A stretch of DNA of 64,000 nt from NCBI GenBank assembly GCA_004297395.1, contig SCUO01000064.1:1-64000 (forward strand), in the 5' to 3' direction. Within the stretch, counting starts at the first letter, position 1. Each line of letters begins with the position of its first letter. The position numbers were made by a program, and so were the translations under genes. Origin of the DNA: Chloroflexota bacterium (lineage in GTDB: Bacteria; Chloroflexota; Limnocylindria; Limnocylindrales; CSP1-4). Positions 18,196 through 26,008 of the stretch are shown here, one piece after another. The notes beneath the pieces are model-generated. The model was given only the letters and a program-made list of their open reading frames with translations, was not told the origin of the DNA and did no database searches.

Positions 18196-19178
18196 TCCGC
18201 GCCACCGCACGAACCACCGCCGGCCACGCCGCCGGCTCGCGGCGCGTCCCGGATTCGCTCGGCTGGGGCATCGGGCTCGCCTTCGCGACCGCGCTCATCA
18301 GCGGCGTCTCGATCTACGTCAACGGCTTCGCCGTGAAGCAGCTGCCGGACGCCGCCGTCTTCACGACTCTCAAGAACGCAGTTGCGGCCCTCATCCTGGT
18401 CGGCCTCGCGGCGGCGACCCTTCGCCCGGCCGACGTCCGGTCGATGGACCGCACCTCCTGGACCCGGCTCGCCGTCATCGGCGTCGTCGGCGGCAGCCTG
18501 CCGTTCATCCTGTTCTTCGGCGGCCTCGCCATGGCCAGCGCGCCCTCGGCGGCGTTCATCCACAAGACGCTCTTCATCTGGGTCGCCATCCTCGCCGTGC
18601 CGTTCCTCGGCGAGCGGCTGGGCCTGGCCCAGCTGGGCGCCCTCGGCGTGCTCCTCGCCGCCCAGCTCCTCATCATCCCGCCGAACGGCGTGGCCTGGGG
18701 CACCGGCGAGACGATGATCGCGGCGGCCACCCTGCTCTGGGCGGTCGAGGCGATCCTGGCCAAGCGGCTCCTCGGGTCCGTGCCGTCCCAGGTCGTCGGT
18801 GCGGGCCGGCTGGGCATCGGGCTCGTCGTCCTGGTGGGCTACCTCCTCGTCTCCGGCAAGGCCGGGACGCTCCTGGCGCTGTCTGGCGAGCAGTGGGCCT
18901 GGGCCCTCGGCACCGGCGTCCTCCTGTTCGCCTACGTCGGGACCTGGTACGCCGCCCTGCAGCGGGCCCCGGCCAGCCTCGTGACCGCGATTCTCGTGGT
19001 CGGCGCTCCGATCACCGCAGTACTCCAGGCGTTCCAGAAGGGCGCCCTCCCGGCGACCCCGGTCCTGGCCGGCCAGCTGCTCATCGGCCTCGCCGCCATC
19101 GCCCTCGCCGTCTACGCGATCCGCGCCGGCCGTGGGACTGCCGTGCGAGCCGCCGCGCCGGCCACCACTGGCGCATGA
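18192..19178 (+). CDS. EamA/DMT-superfamily transporter
   Basis: A 328-residue, ten-helix membrane protein of the drug/metabolite transporter type, with two EamA repeats (about 25-160 and 175-310). Typical features are ALISGVSIYVNGFAVKQLPD in helix 1 and FLGERLGLAQLGALGVLLA in the first repeat. Substrate unknown. The start overlaps the hypC stop (ATGA) and the stop overlaps the DUF6390 start, so it is translated with hydrogenase-related genes. That suggests, without proving, a transported compound connected to hydrogenase maturation or H2 metabolism. Confidence 0.88.
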   Translation: MIRATARTTAGHAAGSRRVPDSLGWGIGLAFATALISGVSIYVNGFAVKQLPDAAVFTTLKNAVAALILVGLAAATLRPADVRSMDRTSWTRLAVIGVVGGSLPFILFFGGLAMASAPSAAFIHKTLFIWVAILAVPFLGERLGLAQLGALGVLLAAQLLIIPPNGVAWGTGETMIAAATLLWAVEAILAKRLLGSVPSQVVGAGRLGIGLVVLVGYLLVSGKAGTLLALSGEQWAWALGTGVLLFAYVGTWYAALQRAPASLVTAILVVGAPITAVLQAFQKGALPATPVLAGQLLIGLAAIALAVYAIRAGRGTAVRAAAPATTGA

Positions 19179-19996
19179 CCCTGGCGGGCAACCTGGCAAC
19201 CCCGGGGGTCGGGCAGGGGAGCCTGCCCGTGCCCGCGGCTCGGGAGCGGCCGATCCGTCCGGTCCCCGGCCCGATTCGCTTCGCCCGCTACGCCTACGGT
19301 CCCAACCGCCTCGGCTACTGCGGTCCCGAGGAGGTTCAGGAGCTCTTCGAGCAGGCGACCGGCGGCGCCGAGGACGCGGCCCTCCGGGCCCTGGCTCGCC
19401 AGTTCGAGGGTGCCTACCCGTACCTCGAGCTGATCGCCCGCTCGAACGACATCGCGGACCCGCTCGACGGCCGGGTCGTCGAGGCCTACTGGCTGGGCAA
19501 CCGCCTCCTCGACCGCGTCGGGCCGGGCCGGCTCGGCCCGTCGCTCGAGCGCCGGTTCAAGCCGCGCCTCCGCGGTGACGGCTGGCACTGGCTGGCGACC
19601 AAGCCCGAGGCCGGCGCCGTGCCGGTCCACGCCTTCCACGTGCTCGACGTGTTCCCACGCCTCGGCCTCATGCGAACGGGCGCCACGGATCGCGCCCTCG
19701 AGGTCATGGATTCGTGCCGCATCCGCTGGGGACGGGTCCTCGAACGCGATGGCGACTGGCTGGTCGTGTCGGCCGTGCCCCTCGAGATGGTCGAGGCGAA
19801 GATCCGGCTCGCCGCGCCGCGGGTCGAGCGGATCCGGGGCTGGATCGACGGCGCCGGCTTCGTCGACGATGTCGAGCCCGGCGACGTCGTCTCGATCCAT
19901 TGGGACTGGGCCTGCGAGCGCCTGGACCGGGCCATGCTGGCCGCCCTCCGGTCGTGGACCGACCGCGAGCTCGAGATCGCCAACCTGACGATGTAG
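19175..19996 (+). CDS. DUF6390-like protein
   Basis: A 273-residue soluble protein. The core begins FARYAYGPNRLGYCGPEEVQ at about 30 and includes YPYLELIARSNDIADPLDGR, VVEAYWLGNRLLDRV, VHAFHVLDVFPRLGLMR, and IHWDWACERLD near the end. From memory this matches DUF6390, a family of unknown function often found beside NiFe hydrogenase maturation genes. Conserved His, Trp and Cys residues are visible but no catalytic motif can be assigned. The start overlaps the transporter stop (ATGA). The hypC link is the best clue to its role. Confidence 0.7.
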   Translation: MTLAGNLATPGVGQGSLPVPAARERPIRPVPGPIRFARYAYGPNRLGYCGPEEVQELFEQATGGAEDAALRALARQFEGAYPYLELIARSNDIADPLDGRVVEAYWLGNRLLDRVGPGRLGPSLERRFKPRLRGDGWHWLATKPEAGAVPVHAFHVLDVFPRLGLMRTGATDRALEVMDSCRIRWGRVLERDGDWLVVSAVPLEMVEAKIRLAAPRVERIRGWIDGAGFVDDVEPGDVVSIHWDWACERLDRAMLAALRSWTDRELEIANLTM

Positions 19997-20135
19997 GAGC
20001 CCTGGGCGCGTCGCCGGCGCCCCGGCCTCCTGGGTCGCCCCGCGTCGGGCCTCGGCCCCGACCGACAGCCCCGGACCGGGCCGACCGGCCCATCCGGCCC
20101 GGGCCGGTAGGACCGCGGAACGGGACCCTCGGCAC

Positions 20136-20155
20136 GTATGCGCACGTGCGCATAC
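20136..20155. promoter_or_regulatory. 20-bp perfect palindrome before arsR, probable autoregulatory operator
   Basis: GTATGCGCACGTGCGCATAC is fully self-complementary over 20 bp. It lies 16 bp before the ArsR start and directly upstream of a weak -10-like CACGAT (20160-20165), so a bound dimer would block or position polymerase. It is the likely target of the ArsR protein encoded next. Confidence 0.65.
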
Positions 20156-20171
20156 CGCGCACGATCCGGGC

Positions 20172-20516
20172 ATGGATGAGATCACGATGCTGCAGGCCGA
20201 GGTCCTCAAGGTCCTCGCCAGCCCGCGCCGGCTGGAGATCCTGCACGTCCTCGCCGACGGTCCCATGGAGGTCGGGCGGCTTGCCGTCGCCCTCGGGGCC
20301 AGCCAGCCGAACGTCTCCCAGCACCTCGCGGTGATGCGTTCGGCCGGCATGGTCGAGGCCGAGCGCGATGGGCGCGAGATCCGCTACCGCCTCGTCGACC
20401 CCGAGGTGCTCACCGCCTGCGCCGTCATGCGGGGCGTCCTCGAGCGCCGGGTCGATCGCCTGGCCCGGGCCGCCGACGCCGCCCGGATGTCCGACCTGCT
20501 GACCCCGGTCAGCTGA
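20172..20516 (+). CDS. ArsR-family transcriptional regulator of the sulfur operon
   Basis: A 114-residue winged-helix protein. The HTH is SASQPNVSQHL-like (GASQPNVSQHLAVMRSAGMV, about 42-61) with wing AERDGREIRYRL. It heads an operon of DsrE, TusA and SQR-like genes, so it probably senses sulfide or reactive sulfur, as SqrR/BigR do. Unlike those dithiol sensors it has a single cysteine (Cys83 in LTACAV), so a two-cysteine tetrasulfide switch within one subunit is not possible. Metal sensing through other residues is an alternative. The palindrome just upstream suggests autoregulation. Confidence 0.88.
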   Translation: MDEITMLQAEVLKVLASPRRLEILHVLADGPMEVGRLAVALGASQPNVSQHLAVMRSAGMVEAERDGREIRYRLVDPEVLTACAVMRGVLERRVDRLARAADAARMSDLLTPVS

Positions 20517-20542
20517 AGCCAGTCCCGGAAGGAACACCACCC

Positions 20543-20956
20543 ATGGACGAACCGATCAACCTGGTCCTCTTCTCGGGGACCGACGACAAGCTCCAGGCCG
20601 CGGCCGTGCTCACCGCCGGGGCCGCCGCGCTCGGCAAGCCCGTGAACCTCTTCCTCCAGTACTGGGCCCTCGATGCCTTCCGCCGCGAGCGGATCGATCG
20701 CGATCACGGCCTCGCCCCCGAGGCGGGCGCCGAGGGACGCGGGCACGTTGAGGCTCTCAGGATCGCCGGCCAGGCCAGCTGGGCGGAGACCCTCCGCCAG
20801 GCCAAGGACCTCGGCGCGGTCGACATCCAGGCCTGCTCCCTGTCGATGGACCTCCTCGGCCTCGAGGAGTCCGACCTCGACCCGCTCGTCGACGGTGTGG
20901 AGGGCGTGACCGCGTTCTACCTCAACGCCGGCGAGGGCCAGGTCGTCTTCATCTAG
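20543..20956 (+). CDS. DsrE-family sulfur-transfer protein
   Basis: A 137-residue DsrE/DsrF-like protein starting INLVLFSGTDDKLQAAAVLTAG, with the probable active cysteine in QACSLSMDLLGL at about 97. DsrE proteins carry persulfides between enzymes in the cytoplasm. The C-x-x-x-M-D-x-x-G-L block is shared with the second DsrE protein of this operon (CQMTMDMFGL), so the two are paralogs of different length. An AGGAAGGA-type ribosome-binding site precedes ATG 20543. It sits 26 bp after arsR. Confidence 0.85.
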   Translation: MDEPINLVLFSGTDDKLQAAAVLTAGAAALGKPVNLFLQYWALDAFRRERIDRDHGLAPEAGAEGRGHVEALRIAGQASWAETLRQAKDLGAVDIQACSLSMDLLGLEESDLDPLVDGVEGVTAFYLNAGEGQVVFI

Positions 20957-21023
20957 TCGCATGACCGATCGGGCGTCGATCGAGATCGATCGACCGGCGC
21001 CGGTCGGGGAAGGAGCCAACACC

Positions 21024-21287
21024 ATGGATACCCTCGAGACCACCGCCCCACCCGCCGACGCCACGGTCGGCGCCACCGTCGACGCCCGCGGGCTGTCGTG
21101 CCCGATGCCGATCGTCAAGACGGCCCAGGCCATCAAGACGGTCGCCTCCGGCGCCCTCGTCGAGGTCCTCGCCACCGATCCCGGGTCCACCAAGGACTTC
21201 ACGGCCTGGTGCCGCTCGACGGGCAACGAGCTCGTGGAGCAGTCGGCCGACGGGGCCGTCTACCGCTTCGTCATCCGCCGGAAGTGA
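21024..21287 (+). CDS. TusA-family sulfur carrier, first copy
   Basis: An 87-residue TusA protein with the signature DARGLSCPMPIVKTAQAI; the cysteine of the CPMP motif carries the persulfide. ATG 21024 is chosen over 20961 because GGGGAAGGAG lies 8 nt before it and the longer form only adds a non-conserved stretch. TusA proteins hand sulfur to DsrE partners or rhodaneses; here it alternates with DsrE genes, which suggests a dedicated pair. Confidence 0.93.
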   Translation: MDTLETTAPPADATVGATVDARGLSCPMPIVKTAQAIKTVASGALVEVLATDPGSTKDFTAWCRSTGNELVEQSADGAVYRFVIRRK

Positions 21288-21298
21288 GGCACGAACCG

Positions 21299-21883
21299 AT
21301 GACCATCCTTGCCGATCGACCCGCCGGGACGCAGCCCCTCGACGCCATCGCCGACGCCATCGCGGCCGCGCAGCCCAAGCCGGCCGCCGCGCCCGAGGAT
21401 GAGGTCAAGAACCGCGACCTCGTCCTGATCTGGTACAGCGGCGACCTCGAGAAGAGCTGGGCCTCGCTGATCCTGGCCACCACCGCCGCCGCCAGCGGCG
21501 TCAACACCAAGGTCTTCATCACCTTCTGGGGCCTCCAGGCCTTCGTCAAGGACTCGAAGCGCATCACCGGCGAGACGTGGATGCAGAAGATGCTGTCGTT
21601 CATGCAGCGCCCCGGCATGAGCCACCGCAAGCTCTCGAAGATGAACTTCCTCGGGATGGGCCCCTGGATGATGGGCGTCCTCGCCAAGAAGTACGGCGTC
21701 GCCAAGCCGCCGGAGCTGCTCGAGGCGGCCCAGGCCCTGGGCGTCGAGTTCATGCCCTGCCAGATGACGATGGACATGTTCGGCCTCAAGCGCGAGGACA
21801 TGATCGACGGGCTCAGCGAGCCCGTTGGTGCCGCCACCGTCATCGATCTCCTCAACAACGGCGCCGCGTCGCTGTTCATCTGA
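21299..21883 (+). CDS. DsrE2-like (DsrE/DsrF/DrsH) protein, second DsrE gene
   Basis: A 194-residue protein of the DsrE/DsrF/DrsH-like family. The core starts at about 40 (RDLVLIWYSGDLEKSWASLILA), includes the family's characteristic FITFWGLQAFVKDSK and GMSHRKLSKMNFLGMGPWMM, and ends with the cysteine block MPCQMTMDMFGLKREDM. These larger DsrE proteins are thought to act with TusA in sulfane-sulfur transfer, possibly at the membrane. Start ATG 21299; it lies 11 bp after tusA. The 35 N-terminal residues are Ala/Pro-rich. Confidence 0.9.
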   Translation: MTILADRPAGTQPLDAIADAIAAAQPKPAAAPEDEVKNRDLVLIWYSGDLEKSWASLILATTAAASGVNTKVFITFWGLQAFVKDSKRITGETWMQKMLSFMQRPGMSHRKLSKMNFLGMGPWMMGVLAKKYGVAKPPELLEAAQALGVEFMPCQMTMDMFGLKREDMIDGLSEPVGAATVIDLLNNGAASLFI

Positions 21884-21939
21884 CCCGCCACGCAACGACG
21901 GGCCGCCGCGTCCCAGGTGACCCGGGAAGGGACAATCCG

Positions 21940-22185
21940 ATGCTCGAGACCACACCCACCATCAACCGGACCATCGATGCCCGCGGGAGCTTCTGCCCCG
22001 GCCCCCTGATGGAGCTCATTCGCGGGATCCGCGAGGCCCAGGTCGGCGACGTCCTGGCGGTCCTGTCGTCCGACAAGGGCTCCAAGGTGGACATCCCCAA
22101 GTGGATCGAGAAGGCCGGCCATCGGCTCATCGCCGTCGAGACCCTCGAGGGCCACGACCGGATCCTGGTCGAGAAGGCCCGGTAG
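21940..22185 (+). CDS. TusA-family sulfur carrier, second copy
   Basis: An 81-residue TusA-like protein with DARGSFCPGPLMELIRGI; CPGP replaces the CPMP of the first copy, and it keeps the typical DKGSKVDIPKWIEKAGH block. Such CPGP forms are often encoded beside DsrE2 and SQR. GGGAAGGG precedes the ATG by about 8 nt. It is 4 bp upstream of the flavoprotein gene, so close coupling is likely. Confidence 0.92.
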   Translation: MLETTPTINRTIDARGSFCPGPLMELIRGIREAQVGDVLAVLSSDKGSKVDIPKWIEKAGHRLIAVETLEGHDRILVEKAR

Positions 22186-22189
22186 CCCA

Positions 22190-23347
22190 ATGGACCGGAT
22201 TCTCGTCCTCGGTGGCGGGGTGGGCGGCACGCTGACCGCGAACCTCCTCGCCCGCCGACTCAAGAAGCGCATCGACGCCGGCGACGTCGACCTCGCCGTC
22301 GTGGACGCCAGCGGCGCCCACGTCTACCAGCCCGGCTTCATGTACATCGCCATGGGTGGCGAGCGGGCCGAGAAGCTCGAGAAGCGCGAGCGAGCGCTCC
22401 TCGACAAGCGGATCCGGCTCATCATCGGGACCGTCAACCACGTCGACGAAGCCGCCGGGGCGGTCTCCCTGACCGACGGCACGGTCCTGCCTTACGACCA
22501 CCTCGTCCTGGCCACCGGGGCCCGCATCCTGCCCGAGGCGATCGAGCACTTCGAGACCGAGGCCCATCACTTCTACACGGCCGCCGCGGCCCTGAAGCTG
22601 CGCCTGGCGCTCGATGCCTTCACCGGCGGCAAGATCGTGGTCGGCATCGCCTCGATGCCCTACAAGTGCCCACCGGCGCCGCTCGAGGTCTCCTTCCTCA
22701 TCGAATCGGAGCTCCGCGAGCGGGGTCTTCGCGACAAGGCCGAGGTCCACTTCTGTTCGCCGATCAGCCGCGCCTTCACGATCGAATCGGTCAGCGAGAT
22801 GGCGACCCCGATCCTCGAGGAAAAGGGCATCGAGCTCCACACGTTCTTCAACGTCGAGGCCATCGACCCCGAGCGGAAGCTGGTCCTGTCGCTCGAGGGC
22901 GAGGAGCTGCCGTACGACCTCCTCGTCCTGGTGCCGCCGCACAAGGGCCAGCAGTTCCTCATCGACTCCGGGCTCGCCCCGGCGCCGGGCGGCTGGCTCC
23001 CGACCGACCGCCACACGCTTCGCGTCGGCGGCCGCGAGAACGTCTACGCCCTGGGTGACGCCACGGACCTGCCGCTCTCGAAGGCCGGCTCCACGGCCCA
23101 CTTCGAGGCGCCGGTCGTCGTCGAGGGGATCGTGGCCGCGGTCGAGCGCCGCGTCGCCAAGGGAAAGCACGCCCGCTACGAGGGCAACGTCATGTGCTTC
23201 TTCGAGATCGGCGACGGCAAGGGCACCCTCCTCCGCTTCGACTACGACCATCCGCCCAAGCCGCCCAAGCCGAGCGCGCTCTGGCACCTCGGGAAGATCG
23301 TCTTCAACAAGACCTACTTCCACACCGTGCCGAAGGGCCGCGTCTGA
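22190..23347 (+). CDS. Sulfide:quinone oxidoreductase-like FAD flavoprotein
   Basis: A 385-residue flavoprotein of the SQR/flavocytochrome c sulfide dehydrogenase group. It opens with the FAD dinucleotide motif ILVLGGGVGGTLTANLLARR, has the second FAD motif VYALGDATDLPLSKAGS at about 285, and cysteines at ASMPYKCPPAPLEVSF (about 158) and VHFCSPIS (about 188), consistent with the persulfide-forming pair of SQR. It should oxidise sulfide or a persulfide carried by TusA/DsrE and reduce a quinone or similar acceptor at the membrane face. Last gene of the operon; a terminator follows about 95 bp later. Confidence 0.88.
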   Translation: MDRILVLGGGVGGTLTANLLARRLKKRIDAGDVDLAVVDASGAHVYQPGFMYIAMGGERAEKLEKRERALLDKRIRLIIGTVNHVDEAAGAVSLTDGTVLPYDHLVLATGARILPEAIEHFETEAHHFYTAAAALKLRLALDAFTGGKIVVGIASMPYKCPPAPLEVSFLIESELRERGLRDKAEVHFCSPISRAFTIESVSEMATPILEEKGIELHTFFNVEAIDPERKLVLSLEGEELPYDLLVLVPPHKGQQFLIDSGLAPAPGGWLPTDRHTLRVGGRENVYALGDATDLPLSKAGSTAHFEAPVVVEGIVAAVERRVAKGKHARYEGNVMCFFEIGDGKGTLLRFDYDHPPKPPKPSALWHLGKIVFNKTYFHTVPKGRV

Positions 23348-23442
23348 TCCCTGGCTGGGCGGTGCCTGCCTGACGGCTCATTCCGAGCGCGCCCGTTCGG
23401 GCCACCACCGCGGCCACGCCAACGCCGCTCCCTACGCGGCAA

Positions 23443-23480
23443 GGACAGCGCTCCGGGTCCCTTCCCCCGGGGCGCTGTCC
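23443..23480 (+). terminator. Intrinsic terminator of the sulfur operon
   Basis: GGACAGCGCTCCGGG (23443-23457) pairs with CCCGGGGCGCTGTCC (23466-23480): 15 pairs including one G-T wobble, with an 8-nt loop, followed by a T-rich GCTTGTTCTTCGCTTCGCTT. It lies about 95 bp after the SQR stop. Confidence 0.75.
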
Positions 23481-23540
23481 GCTTGTTCTTCGCTTCGCTT
23501 CGCCCTCCGTTCCGCTCCGCCGCGCCCCGGTCCGCTCCGC

Positions 23541-23649
23541 CCCGCCCGGCTTGGAAGCCGGCCCCACCGGACCCTTGCCCCGCCCGGCTTGGAAGCCGGC
23601 CCCGCCGGACCCTTGCCCCGCCCGGCTTGGAAGCCGGCCCCGCCGGACC
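23541..23649. repeat. 38-bp tandem repeat, three copies, each with an internal hairpin
   Basis: Two full 38-bp units start at 23541 and 23579 and a 33-bp third at 23617; they differ by one base. Each contains CCGGCTTGGAAGCCGG, a 7-bp inverted repeat around GG. The region between the terminator and the HTH gene (23481-23867) has no believable gene; ORFs called there are repeats read as protein. It may be a minisatellite or a REP-like element. Confidence 0.9.
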
Positions 23650-23867
23650 GTTTGCACCGCGCCTCGGCCCTCGCCCCCCCACATTTCGGTCGTCCGTCGA
23701 AGCTGGGCCCGCCGCTCGGCGCGGCGACGCGGTTCGAGCGTCGATCGTCCGATCCTTCGGTCGACCGGCGGCCGAACCCGGGCATCGGTTGGATTGGGGC
23801 AGCCTGCTTCGTCGGATGACCGGAATCCCGGTCACTCGCAGGTGATTGGCAGGGAAGTGCCGGCGCC

Positions 23868-23873
23868 TACCCT
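23868..23873 (+). promoter_or_regulatory. -10 box of a leaderless promoter
   Basis: TACCCT ends 6 nt before the GTG start at 23880; no ribosome-binding site is present. The same hexamer is seen before 39721 and 42161. Confidence 0.55.
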
Positions 23874-23879
23874 GCGGCC

Positions 23880-24530
23880 GTGCCCATCCGCGAGTCAGCC
23901 TCCGAACGTGGTGCCCGGCGAGGTCGCCACCTCCGGACCAGGACCTCGTCCGAGCTCGATGATGCCCGGCGACGGGCCGGGCTCAGCTTCCGCGAGCTGG
24001 CACGACGCCTCGGCGTCAGCGTCGACAAGGTTCAGCGGGCGCTCCGCGGCGAGCCAGGAGCCCTGACGATCGACTTCGCCGCCCGTTTGGCGGCCGTTCT
24101 CGGCCAGCAGCTGAGCGTCGGGCTGTACCCGGACGGAGACCCGGTTCGGGACCGCGCGCACCGCGCTTTGCTTGCTCGGCTGCGCACAAGGTTGGGTCCG
24201 GGAATGCGGTGGCGAACGGAGGTCCCGATCCCGATCGCCGGTGACCAGCGCAGTGGCAACGCCCTCATCGAGGCCGATGGCTTCAGCGCCCTGGTCGAGG
24301 CCGAGACGCACCTCCACGACATCCAGGCGCTCGAGCGCTCGATCGCCGGCAAGCAGCGCGACCTCGGTGCGAGCCGGGTCGTGCTGATCGTGTCGGACAC
24401 GCGGCACAACCGCGAGGTGATCCGCGACGTCGTGGAGCTTCGGCGGCGGTTCCCGGTCGGCACCCGGGCATGCCTGGCCGCCCTGGGCCGCGGGCGGGAT
24501 CCCGGCGGCGATGCGCTCGTGATCCTGTGA
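23880..24530 (+). CDS. HTH (XRE-type) protein with an unrecognised C-terminal domain
   Basis: A 216-residue protein. Residues about 25-80 form an XRE-type helix-turn-helix (LSFRELARRLGVSVDKVQRALRG, then LTIDFAARLAAVLG). The rest (WRTEVPIPIAGDQRSGNALIEADGFSALVEAETHLHDIQALERSI, then VVLIVSDTRHNREVIRD) is a mixed alpha/beta domain I do not recognise; the order of acidic and basic residues could fit a PD-(D/E)XK-like nuclease fold, but this is speculation. GTG 23880 is supported by the -10 box 6 nt upstream. It may be part of an abortive-infection or toxin-type system, but no partner gene is adjacent. Confidence 0.75.
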   Translation: MPIRESASERGARRGRHLRTRTSSELDDARRRAGLSFRELARRLGVSVDKVQRALRGEPGALTIDFAARLAAVLGQQLSVGLYPDGDPVRDRAHRALLARLRTRLGPGMRWRTEVPIPIAGDQRSGNALIEADGFSALVEAETHLHDIQALERSIAGKQRDLGASRVVLIVSDTRHNREVIRDVVELRRRFPVGTRACLAALGRGRDPGGDALVIL

Positions 24531-24584
24531 CCATGTGTCGCACCGTCCGACATCCCGTGGCGATGCGCTGGCGATCCTGTGACC
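24507..24584. repeat. Direct repeat spanning the end of the HTH gene
   Basis: GGCGATGCGCTCGTGATCCTGTGACC-like 26-mers occur at 24507-24532 (containing the stop codon) and at 24559-24584, 52 bp apart, with two mismatches. This looks like a partial duplication of the gene's 3' end. Confidence 0.8.
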
Positions 24585-24598
24585 GTCGTCTCGCCACC

Positions 24599-24604
24599 TA
24601 CAAT
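24599..24604 (+). promoter_or_regulatory. -10 box of a leaderless promoter
   Basis: TACAAT ends 7 nt before ATG 24612. It supports 24612 rather than the track start 24579 as the beginning of the aminotransferase. Confidence 0.6.
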
Positions 24605-24611
24605 CCGAGCG

Positions 24612-25958
24612 ATGTCCTCCCACGTCTTCCGGCGTTCGCTCGATCCCGGGCTGCCCGTCGCGGTGCGAGCCGAGGGCAGCACGATCTGGGATGCCGAGGG
24701 CAAGGCCTACCTCGACGCGGCAGGTGGCGCGATCGTCGTCAATGTCGGCCACGGCCGGCACTCGATCGCCGAGGTCATGGCGACCCAGGCCGGTCGCCTG
24801 GCGTACGCCCACGGCAGCGCATTCACCACCGAGCCCCTCGAGGCCTACGCCGAGGCGATCGCGCCCCACCTCCCGCTCGACGACCCGCGGCTCTACCCGG
24901 TCAGCGGCGGCTCCGAGGCGATCGAGACCGCGCTCAAGCTGACCCGGGCCTGGCACCTGGCCCGGGGCGAGAAGGACCGCTGGATCGTCATCGCCCGGTG
25001 GGGGAGCTACCACGGCAACTCCCTCGGCGCCCTTGACCTCTCCGGCCGCAAGCCCCTGCGCCGCCCGTACGAGGGCTGGCTGGGGCGGTTCCGACATGTC
25101 AGCGCCGCCTACCCGTACCGGGCCGGCGATCCCGGCGCCAATGCCCTGGCCACCGCGGAGGAGCTGGCCGAGGAGCTCGAACGCGCCATCGCCACGGCCG
25201 GTCCCGGCACCGTCGCCGCATTCGTCGCGGAACCCATCGTCGGTGCCACGCTGGCCGCCGCGGTGCCGCCGGACGGCTACTGGCCGGCGGTCGCCGAGGT
25301 CTGTCGCCGTCATGGCGTCCTGCTCATCGCCGACGAGGTCATGACCGGATTCGGCCGGACCGGGCGCTGGTTCGGTGTCGACCACTGGGGGACCCGCCCG
25401 GACATCCTCGTCGCGGCCAAGGGCGCGACATCGGGCTATTGGCCGTTCGGGTTCGCGGCCGTCTCCGGCGCCGTCCACGACGCGATCATCGCGGCGGGCG
25501 GCTTCGTCCACGGCTTCACCTTCTCGCACCACGCCATCGGTGCGGCCGTGGCCGGCGAGGTCCTCCGGATCATCGAGGCCGAAGACCTCGTGGCCGCCAG
25601 CGTGGCCAGGGGCGAGCGCCTCCACGACCGGCTGTGGGAGCGCCTGGCCGCCAGTCCCCACGTCGGCGAGGTCCGGGGCCGGGGCCTGATGGTCGGGCTG
25701 GAGCTGGTCGCCGATCGCGAGACCCGCGAGCCATTCCCCCGAGCGGCCAGGGTCACCGAGGCTGTCGTCCGGGCGGCGAAATCGAGGGGCGTGCTGGTCT
25801 ACTCGGGCACCGGCCTGGCCGACGGCACGGATGGCGATTCGATCCTCCTCGGCCCGCCGTTCGTCGTGACCGACGCCGAGATCGACCAGATCGTCGAAGT
25901 CCTGGGCCACGCGGTCGAGTCGTCGACGTCCGCCGCGGTCGCCGCTGCTCGGCAGTGA
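24612..25958 (+). CDS. Class III PLP-dependent aminotransferase
   Basis: A 448-residue fold-type I aminotransferase. Visible landmarks are YPVSGGSEAIETALKLTRAW (PLP phosphate contact), SYHGNSLGALDLSG, LLIADEVMTGFGRTGRWFG with the PLP-pyridine Asp, and the Schiff-base lysine in ILVAAKGATSGYWPFG; VHGFTFSHHAIGAAV closes the active site. Class III enzymes move the omega-amino group of diamines, GABA, beta-alanine or similar substrates; which one cannot be read here. Start set by the upstream -10 box. It is followed after 50 bp by a HAD protein on the same strand. Confidence 0.9.
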   Translation: MSSHVFRRSLDPGLPVAVRAEGSTIWDAEGKAYLDAAGGAIVVNVGHGRHSIAEVMATQAGRLAYAHGSAFTTEPLEAYAEAIAPHLPLDDPRLYPVSGGSEAIETALKLTRAWHLARGEKDRWIVIARWGSYHGNSLGALDLSGRKPLRRPYEGWLGRFRHVSAAYPYRAGDPGANALATAEELAEELERAIATAGPGTVAAFVAEPIVGATLAAAVPPDGYWPAVAEVCRRHGVLLIADEVMTGFGRTGRWFGVDHWGTRPDILVAAKGATSGYWPFGFAAVSGAVHDAIIAAGGFVHGFTFSHHAIGAAVAGEVLRIIEAEDLVAASVARGERLHDRLWERLAASPHVGEVRGRGLMVGLELVADRETREPFPRAARVTEAVVRAAKSRGVLVYSGTGLADGTDGDSILLGPPFVVTDAEIDQIVEVLGHAVESSTSAAVAAARQ

Positions 25959-26008
25959 CAGCGAGCGCACCCTGACCTCGGACGAGCAGTGACCGCGGGC
26001 GCGCGACC

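Noticed and set aside
17748-19199. 483-residue minus ORF opposite the DMT transporter
   Set aside because: Antisense shadow; the plus frame has clear membrane helices and overlapping start/stop links.
23541-23649. CRISPR array
   Set aside because: Units are contiguous 38-bp tandem copies without unique spacers, and no cas genes are present.
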